NCBI GenBank assembly: GCA_015680685.1
Contig: MNCI01014738.1
Location: forward strand, 84,505-148,504
Source: Gnetum montanum
Lineage: Eukaryota; Streptophyta; Gnetopsida; Gnetales; Gnetaceae
Reading direction: 5' to 3'
DNA: 64,000 nucleotides
The notes beneath the pieces are model-generated. The model was not told where the DNA came from, did not search any database, and saw nothing but the letters and a program-made list of their open reading frames with translations. Each line of letters opens with the position of its first letter. Positions within the stretch are counted from its first letter, which is position 1. Positions 56,312 through 64,000 of the stretch are shown in pieces. The translations under genes were made by a program, and so were the position numbers.

Positions 56312-57689
56312 ATGGCTCCTCTTTGTTGACATCTAGAGGATTTTCTTGAGAGACATCAACAAAGAATATGAAACACCATGAGGAACAAGATGCCAACATC
56401 ACTCTTTAGTTCCCACTTGGATGATGCTTTGCTACATTTGAGAGTATTGGGAGGGTGATTGTAAGATAGGTGGAAAGGGATGGATTTGTGGGAATAGGTT
56501 CATGGGAGAAAGGATGTAGAATGCAATGCCATGATAACTATTGCCATAGTGTGATCCATCGTCATAATGCTTATGAGGGAATTAGCATGCATGGGTGTGT
56601 TTCTTTCTTAGATTCAACCTCTCATCAAAGTGCTTAGAGATGATTGATCCATAGATGAATTCTTTTTGAGCTTTTTTCTCTTTTATGCTTTTTGTTGCAC
56701 ACCCACCTTCACTTGGAGACAACCTTGTCATCATCGTAGGATAAGTGTTTCCTCCCTAGGATTAGCTTTGTTACATCCATGTGGGGCTTTGACCTACCTA
56801 TAGAGGCTTCCCATGGGACAAGTCACATTATGCCCATCATGGGCTTGGCGGCTGGGCATGTGAAAGGGCTTTACATGCATTGAGAAAGCCTATGAAGAGG
56901 ATGTGGAAAATTGCAAATATAGGGAATGGGGATTGAGTTGGCTAGGAGGGAGAGTAGTGTATGCACTCTCAAGTAGCTAGGCTAACCAAAGTAGGTACTT
57001 TAGAGAAATGTACTACCTTGCTCTCATGGTTAAACACATCCCTAAATGATGTCATCTTGGCTTTTATCCTACAAACACAATAGAGAGAAAACCAGAGAAA
57101 AGAAACCATCAAGTGAAGTGATTGTAAAGTCCTGCTTGCTCTAGACACTGCCAAAGTGGAAAGTGTTGTGTCTGATGTGTACGATGTCCAAAGCAGTAAG
57201 GCCAGCATAGGTTTTGGTGATGGTAAGCTAGAAAGGTTAACACTGAAGAGGCTAGGATTTGGTGATGTAGGTGCTCAAGATTCCTCACCCAAGGCAAACA
57301 TCATGCAGTCTAGCTGCGAGGTGAGTAGCCTAATAGCTCAATGCCTTTTGGACTTAGGAAATGATGAGGGTTGAATGATGGAAACCTTGTGGCTAGGCCA
57401 CAATAGTGCTGTGACTCCAACAGTAGGTGCTGATAGCCAGGATGATTGGATGTGGTAGTGGTAGCTCTAGAAAGTCAATTAGATGTCAAAAAACATCTTT
57501 GGAAGATCAGCAAGATACCAATGGTGATGATGTAGCATGTGTTCAAGAGGGTTTTTCCTTGGTGATGTGAACTACATTTTGGAACTGCAACATCCCATTC
57601 CATCCACCTAGGAAACTTGAAGACGTGCACACTCGCTTGCTTAGAAGGATCACATGTGTGAGCTAGGAGGCATTGCACTACGAACCCAG
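56312..57689 (-). other. 3' non-coding region of EM
   Basis: Contains the purine tract AACAAAGAGGAGCC (56327-56314), and a Y-rich stretch ending TTGTGTTTGTAG followed by GATAAAAGCC, matching E1 and E5. No coding frame is evident. Confidence 0.6.
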
Positions 57690-57990
57690 CTTAAGGTCTT
57701 GGTAGATTTTTGGATGTGCTAGTTTAAGGTCATAGCAAACTGTGATGTGCCAATTTAAAGTTTGCACTATTTTAATGTCATAGTAGATGGTGGATGGCAA
57801 GTTTAAGGTTGTAGCAGATCATGTTGTGGGTGCCAGTTTGATGTCATAGCCCAAGGACATGTTGTGCTAGTTTAATGTCATAGCAGATGTTCTATGCTAG
57901 TTTATAGTCATAGTGGACTATCTGTGCTAGTTTATAGTCATAGCATACTATCTGTGCTAGTTTTACTTCATAGTAGACATTCTGCTTACC
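57690..57990 (-). repeat. AAACTAGCA array downstream of EM pol
   Basis: About seven units of CTATGACTATAAACTAGCAC type (minus strand), starting about 30 bp after the pol stop. Confidence 0.75.
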
Positions 57991-58019
57991 TTTCTTCACA
58001 TCTGATGTAATCCTTTGTG

Positions 58020-61000
58020 TCAAACATAGTATGGGTTGAGGTACAAGTCATTAACAAGGTTTGCAAACTCATTTCCATCCATGTTGGCCAATTTGAATGC
58101 CCCATTCTCATAGGCTTTCATGACTATGAAAGGGCCTTCCTAGTTGGTTGAGAATTTTCTCACAAGCTCATGAATGGCCTTGAGAACTAGGTTCCCCTTT
58201 TTGATTGAATGTTGATGTAAATTGTAGTGATGCTTCTATTTTTGCTTATCTTGGTACCATTCGATGCAACCAAGTGTTTGGGCATGCTCCTCCTCTATGG
58301 AGTTAAGATTAATGATCCTTGACTCATTATTTTGAGCCTCATCCATGATGTTCAAAAGCATCATTCGAAGTGATGGAACCTACAATTCAAGAGGTAACAC
58401 TACTTCAGCTCTTTAAACAAGACTATAAGGAGTCTTACCTATGGTTGTTATGCATGTTGTATCGTAAGCCCACAACACGTAGAGGATTTACTCATGCCAT
58501 CACCTCTTACTACTACTAAGCATCTTTTTCAACAGGTTAATGATGACTTGTTAGTTGCTTTTGCTTGGCCATTTTCTTGGGGGTAGTATGGTGATGAGAA
58601 GGAGTGTTTGATGCTAAGAATTTTGCAAAAGGTTTTGGTTTTTTCACTACTAAATTGTGGTCCATTGTCCATCACAGTAGTCATGGGAAGACCAAAATGT
58701 ATTACTATGTTATCTAGAATGAAGTGGCAAACTTGTTGAGATGTGGTCTTTCTAAGGGGGATAGCTTTTACCCACTTTTTGAAGTATTCGATTGCAGTAA
58801 TAATGAAGCTATGTCTTGCAGAAGACTTAGGTGTGATGGGTTCTATGATATCTAGTCCCCAACGTTGGAAGGGTCATGTGATCTACATGGTATGAAATTC
58901 ACTGGGTGACACATGTATAAGGTTCGTATGCCATTGACATACATCGCACATCCTAACATTGGAAAGGCAATCTCATTCTATGAAAGGCCAGTACTAACCT
59001 AAGCATTTGATTTTTGTTGCCATAGCCATAGGGGCTATGTGTCCCCCACATAGTCCTTGATGGACTTCGTCAATAATCTTTTGTGCTTCTTCCCCACTAA
59101 TGCAAGCTAGCAATATTCCATCATAAGAGTGTTTACATAGAGTATTATCTCCTACAAGCACATATTGCCATGCTTGCTTTCATATTGCATCTTTTTGAGT
59201 AGATGTTAGATTGTGTGGGGGTTCACCATGTTGGAGGTAAGCTTTGATGTTGGCATACCACTCTTAGGTATCTGTTGCACTTATATATGCAATGTGCACC
59301 ACTTGAGTAATAGGATCTGTACATTCTACTATCGAAGCAGGCAAGGTAGCAAATAGGTGTGATAGCACATTTAATGCTAACATGGCTAGTGCATCCACTA
59401 CAGTGTTTTTGTTGCAAGGTATGTGTTGGATGTCTAATGTTGTAAACTACTTAGGTAGATTCTTAGCTAAATCATAATAAGGTTACAAGTGTGGAGCCTT
59501 GCAAGCATAAACTTCAGTGATTTTCTTGATAACTAGCTACGAGTTGCCTCAGATTGCTAAGTGTTGGATCCTGAATTCTTGAGTTGCTAGAAGGCCCCTA
59601 AGGAGTCCTTTGTACTTAGCTACATTGTTTATGCAAAGGAATGTAAAATGATATGCAAAGGGTAAAATTTCTCTAGAGGGAAATGTAAGGACAATGATGG
59701 AACTACCACCTCGTGTAGTTGAAGCATCGTCAAAATGCAAACTAGCTTCGAAATATGATGGCATGGGACTTATGCTATTGATATGATCATCCAAGAACTT
59801 GGGTTCTATTACTGCTTGGTTATCAATGGGTGAAGTTGTAAGCTATGTGGCTATTTCTTGACCTTTTTTGGAGGATTGTGCCACATAATGTAGATCGAAC
59901 TCTATAGTTATGGCTTTCCATTGGGCTATTCTATTGCTCTTGTATAAGTTGGTTGTAATAGGCTGAAGTATGTTTCTTTTGCATATAATGTTAACTTTAC
60001 TATGAAATAGGTAATGTCTCCACTTTTTAAGTGCCAACACTTGGGTGAGACAATTTTTCTCTACCTCTTTGTACTTTTCTTTGTGAGCTATCAATGCATG
60101 ACTTAAGTAGTAGATCAGGATTTCAAACCTTTCATCTCTCTTTTGACATAGCAATGTAGTGATAGATTTGTTTGAGGTGGAAATATAGATGTAGAAAGGC
60201 CTATCCCTTTGTGGTGGGTAAAAAATTGGAAGATGTAAAAGCTCTTTCTTTAGGTTATCAAAGGCTTGTTGACATTGATCCATCGACTCGAAGTTGACTC
60301 CCTTCTTAAGCAAGTGTTGCATTGGTTGTATTTTTTCTATCAACCTTGCGAAAAACCTTCCTATAAACTGTACCCTACCTTGCAACCCATGCAACTCCTT
60401 AAGGTTTGTAGGTGGTGCTAAGTTAACAATAGCTTTAACTTTATCAGGATCCACATGGATCCCTATTTCAATACTACAAATCCTAGCATGTATCTAGTTT
60501 TTACTCCAAAAAGACATTTTCTAGGGTTGAGACGAAGGTCATGCCTATGACAGAATTGAAGGACTATTTTTAGATCATTAGGGTGATTAGTAGCTTCCTT
60601 AGACTTAACTGCTATGTCATCGATGTAATCGTTTAACCTTTCCAAGATGTAATTGCTAAAGATGTATGTCATTACTTGTTGATACATGGCTCCAACATTT
60701 TTTAGCTTGAAGGGCATCAATGTGTAACAAAAAGTTCCCCAAGGGGTCATAAAGGTAGTTGCCAATTGATGCTCTAGGTTTATACAAATTTGATTATAGT
60801 CTAAGAACCTATTCATAAAGGATAATAAGGCATGACCAGCTATGGTATTGATAAGTTGATCAATACTAGGCAATGGGAAGTCATCCTTAATTGTTGCGTT
60901 ATTTAAATCCTGGAAGTCTATACAAATTTGCATACTTCCAATCTTCTTGGGTATAACTACAATGTTTGAGACCCAATCCAAGTAATCAACTACCCAAATG

Positions 61001-61577
61001 AAACCAGCTTGATAGAGTTTGGTAATTTAATTACATATAGCTAAGGCGATGTATGGTTTGATTTTTTGAGCTTTTTGTTTAACTACCTTGACACATGGGT
61101 CTAGGATGATATTGTGTTATATGAGTCATGGGTCTAGGCCAACATGTCTTTATATGACCACGCAAACACTTTGAAATTGTCATTAAGGACTTTCGAGATG
61201 TTTTGTTGCACCTGTGGATCTAGTAGGAAGCTAACTTTCAATGTTTTCACCTCACCTCTAGTTGTACTTATAGGGATTTTGACAAGAGGGTCCTTAGTCA
61301 CATCCCCAGCCTCTAAGTCTAGGGCCTAGACTAGGTGTTTGGTCCAGTCCAGGGGTGTTTCTAAGGATGCAAAATAGGTGTCACAAGAGAATGGTTCGAA
61401 GTCTACTGATTCCAGATTTAGGCATCCTGTAAATTTGCTATAGGGGCTCGTCAAAGTCAAAGGTGAATGAAGATCATCATGCATACCCATTTTTTCAATT
61501 GAACCTACCATAATAAGAAAACAGACCAAGTCAAGAGATACCTGCTTGAGACAACAACATGTCATTAACATACACAA
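58020..61577 (-). pseudogene. Pol polyprotein of EM: reverse transcriptase, two RNase H domains, integrase
   Basis: In order on the minus strand: N-terminal linker with FKVFAWSYKDML (about 61180); reverse transcriptase 61020-60460 (SNIVVIPKKIGSMQICIDFQ, TPWGTFCYTLMPFKL, catalytic YIDD); first RNase H about 60250-59900 (FYIYISTSNKSITTLL, ILIYYLSHAL); second RNase H 59794-59549 (LHFDDASTTRGGSSIIVL, NNVAKYKGLLRGL); integrase 59130-58020 with the HHCC zinc finger (EVHQGLCGGH, RMCDVCQWH), DDE core (WGLDIIEPI, MDNGPQF, PQENGQAKA) and C-terminal EGPFIVMKAYENGAFKLANM. The second RNase H is diagnostic of the plant Tat lineage. Protease is absent and would belong to the upstream ORF. Several stops (for example near 60460) inactivate it. 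It would copy RNA to DNA and integrate it in the nucleus. Confidence 0.9.
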
Positions 61578-61604
61578 AGCAATGATGCAACATAAGAAAA
61601 TTCT

Positions 61605-61870
61605 AGTTTAAGGTCTTAGCAGACCCTTACTATGCAAAATTTGCAAATTGAAGTTGCTAGTTTAAGGTCTTGGTAGACCATTACCATGCAAGATTACATG
61701 CTGAGAGGGTTACAAATTTGCTAGTTTAAGGTTGTAGTGGACCATAACTAGGTTTAAAAGCTAAAGGAAATTATAATATTGCTAGTTTAATGTCATAACA
61801 GACCGTAATCACATAACTTTGTAATTTGTAATTGCTGGTTTAAGGTCTTAGCAAACCATAAGCATGAAAA
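61605..61870 (-). repeat. AAACTAGCA array upstream of EM pol
   Basis: About five units of GGTCTGCTAAGACCTTAAAC followed by TAGCA (minus strand), about 55 bp apart, directly upstream of pol. Confidence 0.75.
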
Positions 61871-61898
61871 ATCACAAAAAATGAAGTAATAATTTTAG

Positions 61899-62127
61899 TG
61901 TCTCTATGTGGTACACTATACCTATGTGCTACATTTTAGTAGGCCCATGTTGTTCTGTAGGGGATAGGAATGTCCCCTACTATGCTACAGTAGACTAGGG
62001 CACCACATGTCACATGTGGGATGCAAAACGTTCAGTGTTACACATGCGAGATGAAAGTAACAGGTGTTTTGACCCCTTAGGATATAAATAGGGGGTTACC
62101 CCATGATAATTTTATTACTTTCACTAT
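61899..62127 (+). repeat. Possible short LTR of a different element type
   Basis: The segment runs from TGTCTCTATGTGG to TTACTTTCA, contains a TATA-like GGATATAAATAGGGG at 62080, and is followed by CTATCAGAGCC. It interrupts EM at its right end. The left boundary is a guess, and the second LTR was not found. Confidence 0.35.
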
Positions 62128-62128
62128 C

Positions 62129-62139
62129 AGAGCCTACAC
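62129..62139 (+). other. Possible tRNA-Met-type primer binding site
   Basis: TATCAGAGCC matches the last part of the common plant site TGGTATCAGAGC; the first bases differ. Confidence 0.35.
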
Positions 62140-63201
62140 CCTACAACTAGAGCATAGCATGGTTGAGTTGAGAGATAGTGTAGCGGTCATAGCATAGTAG
62201 TTGATACAACCAATACACCTGAGTTTGTGAGTAGGAAATGGCATGGAAGAGTGAGTGCAGGCATTAGGGGCTTGCAAATCTAGATCAAGGGGGGCATACC
62301 CTGCGACGTCTTCCCAAGGTGCACATTGAGGAGTGGTAGGAGGCTCCATCCGCCTATTAATTCACTATGCTAACCTCATTTTTGTTGTGTAATTTATCAA
62401 TTTAGATAGCTATTGTGCATTGAGGAGAGGCAGGAGTTTATTTGTTTGTTTTTTTTTTTGCATTTTGCTTAGCTAAATTTCATGTAGTGGGGCAAGGTTG
62501 AGACAATGGGAATGCTGTGTGTATTTTTTCAATGCCACATTACTTTTAGTTAGCGTGACTGTTACTGTGTTACATTTTTTATTTCTATTATGCTATGTTT
62601 CCCTAGCCACCATGTTTGCCATGCTTCTACGTTGGAAAACCTGCTATGCTACTATGCTAACAAACTTGCTACATTGCTAAGTTGTTGGGACTATTACTCT
62701 ACTACATGTATTAGTTTTTTCCTTGCCAAGTTGCCATGCTTGTCATATGGCCATATGTATCGTACTTGTTACACTGTCAAACTTGTTATATTGTTGCATG
62801 TCATAGTTGCCACTTTGCTACATTGCACAGTGTGCAATCGTCCTACTACATTGTGCATAACACAATCGTTACCCTTGTGCAAAGTGTAGTTGCTATGCTA
62901 CACTGTATAGGGTGTGCCTACTACACTACATTGTGTAGGGCATAACCATTACATTGTGCAGGGTGTACTTGCTATGCTACACTATGCAAGGTGTAGCCAT
63001 TACTCTGTGTAGGGTGTGCTTGCTACATTATGCTATGTGTAACACCATGCTACGCTACATGATGTGTTTAGTTTTAAGTTATTATGCCTATGTGTTACTA
63101 TTGCATGCCTACGGGAAAATCTATACATCAAGGGTTACACTATGCTACTTGGTAATCATCACTTGAATGTTGCACTAACACTTTTTTATTGTGTTGCATA
63201 G
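62140..63201. repeat. Non-coding region with degenerate TGTAGGGTGTRCTTGCTA repeats
   Basis: 62870-63060 holds about six diverged units of 30-40 bp alternating GCTACACTATGCAAGGTGT and CCATTACTCTGTGTAGGGTG. The rest shows no feature. It precedes the exon at 63202 and may be intron or an old repeat. Confidence 0.45.
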
Positions 63202-63987
63202 GGTTATGTTAAAACTCATCTTGATTGTTCTTGAAATGGTAGGAGTCCTGTGCTGCCTTAGTGAACCCATGGCCAATGTCCCTCCTTTCCATGCATGGGT
63301 AGGACATCAGGTGATTTGGTTCTGGGAGGGTGCACAAGACATCATAGAGTTCCTCCTTCACCATTTTAGTGTGATGATGTGGTCACACTTATCGGTTGAA
63401 ATAGCCACTGTACTTATCAAAACTTTGTTGCCTGGTGCAAACCAGGGCATTTTGAAGTTCATGGTTGATGGGTCAATTAAAGGCGAAGGGGTAGAAGGCT
63501 CAAACCAGCATCCAAGAGGCTTAAGATGCTTGAGTTGGATTTGGGACATGCTCGAATTCAAATGCTATCACCAATACAACACATTGTTCATTACCTGTCA
63601 CATGGGCACCTGCTTCTAGAATCCACTTGGGATCATTTATTGTGCCAACGGGTGAGTCCTATGAAGATGTTTCAATCATGTTGTGTCTTCTGTCTTGTAG
63701 TAGTCAAAAATTATTATTGTGCTTTACATGTTACCAGATTTTATATTGACAAGGATGGTTCTCACAATAACTAGGATACATTGGCATTGGCCCAAACAGC
63801 TTTGCAAGAGTTCTCATCTACCAGGAATGTATGTGCTAGCATCATAGAACAACTTGGGCTTGATTTCAAAACCTATTCAACTAAATATTCAAATTTCTAT
63901 GTGAAATGTGAAGAACTTGGCTGGTTGGATAGCTATTGGACATCCTGCCGAGCTCTTACCATAGAAGATGTTCTAGTTGAAATTTGA
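63202..63987 (+). pseudogene. Decayed gene with FCP1/NIF-type phosphatase domain, copy B
   Basis: Exon 63202-63651 follows TTGTGTTGCATAG and precedes GTGAGT. It has one stop near its end (63617) and reads KLILIVLEMVGVLCCLSEP, WEGAQDIIEFLLHHFSVMMW, LIKTLLPGANQGILKFMVDG, IWDMLEFKCYHQYNTLFI. This follows the FCP1 domain order: nucleophile strand, E-F-L...F-V-x-x-W, then a NTL-[IL]-I strand. The nucleophile Asp is Glu here. The second exon begins at 63738 after TTACCAG and contains ALQEFSSTRNVCASIIEQLG and ELGWLDSYW, reaching a TGA at 63985. Both exons align with copy A at 5330-6135. FCP1-type enzymes dephosphorylate proteins such as RNA polymerase II; this copy would be inactive. Confidence 0.6.
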
Positions 63988-64000
63988 TCATTTCCTACAC

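Larger units (their letters stand above)
53951..61898 (-). mobile_element. Tat-lineage Ty3/gypsy element EM, 3' part with pol, minus strand
   Basis: Read on the minus strand: repeat array (61860-61605), pol (61577-58020), second array (57990-57690), 3' non-coding region, purine tract (56327-56314) and 3' LTR (56311-53951). The 5' LTR and gag-pro are missing to the right, where another element starts. LTR termini, purine tract and arrays are shared with E1-E5, so EM is a plausible autonomous relative. Confidence 0.75.

Noticed and set aside
1-64000. tRNA, rRNA or other structured RNA genes
   Set aside because: No tRNA-like A and B boxes with a cloverleaf, and no rRNA segments, were recognised on reading; palindromes found are LTR motifs.

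Overview
This window looks like gene-poor nuclear DNA from a land plant with a very large genome, for example a gymnosperm or a fern. I cannot place it more precisely. It is AT-rich, mostly depleted of CpG, has no intact protein-coding gene, and is filled with nested, mutated LTR retrotransposons of the Ty3/gypsy type. Most inactivating changes are C-to-T or G-to-A (CAG/CAA to TAG/TAA, TGG to TAG), as expected of old, heavily methylated repeats. There is one 869-base N gap (12909-13777) and two single Ns flanked by exact duplications, which are probable assembly artefacts.

Layout. 1-3137 (-): gag-protease and 5' LTR of a gypsy element (B1) whose LTR has long inverted terminal arms. 3707-4988: two old LTR remnants in opposite orientation. 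5330-6347 (+): exons of a decayed gene with an FCP1/NIF-type phosphatase domain. 6371-18320 (+): element E1 (gag-pro only), carrying a CpG-rich solo LTR (9461-10643, 5-bp duplication CCCCC) and a 2.7-kb insertion (12574-15268, 5-bp duplication ATAAG). 18524-33170 (+): element E2 (gag-pro), split in its protease by complete element E3 (23966-32712). About 33200-38234: AT-rich sequence and an Athila-like gag-pro fragment. 38235-52370 (+): element E4, split by element E5 (43028 to about 51510). 52540-53357 (-): an unrecognised decayed coding stretch. 53502-61898 (-): LTR fragment, then a long LTR, 3' region and a full but inactivated pol of a Tat-lineage element (EM). 61899-62140: a possible small LTR with a tRNA-Met-type primer site. 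63202 to the edge (+): a second FCP1-like pseudogene copy.

Elements E1-E5 share LTR termini (TGAAACACC...CTACA), a primer site resembling TGGCGCTAGAAGGAGGGCC, a conserved gag-pro polyprotein, leader tandem repeats, an AAACTAGCA repeat array and a purine tract AACAAAGAGGRGCCA before the 3' LTR. Where an element can be followed to its 3' LTR (E1, E3, E5) no reverse transcriptase or integrase lies between protease and LTR. EM has the same LTR termini, purine tract and array, and carries pol between two arrays. I infer that gag-pro-only elements depended on EM-like elements, possibly after loss of pol between arrays. The recurring organisation (palindrome-rich U3, leader minisatellites, array-flanked pol) is the most interesting aspect of the window. 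All LTR families were recognised by eye; no search was run.
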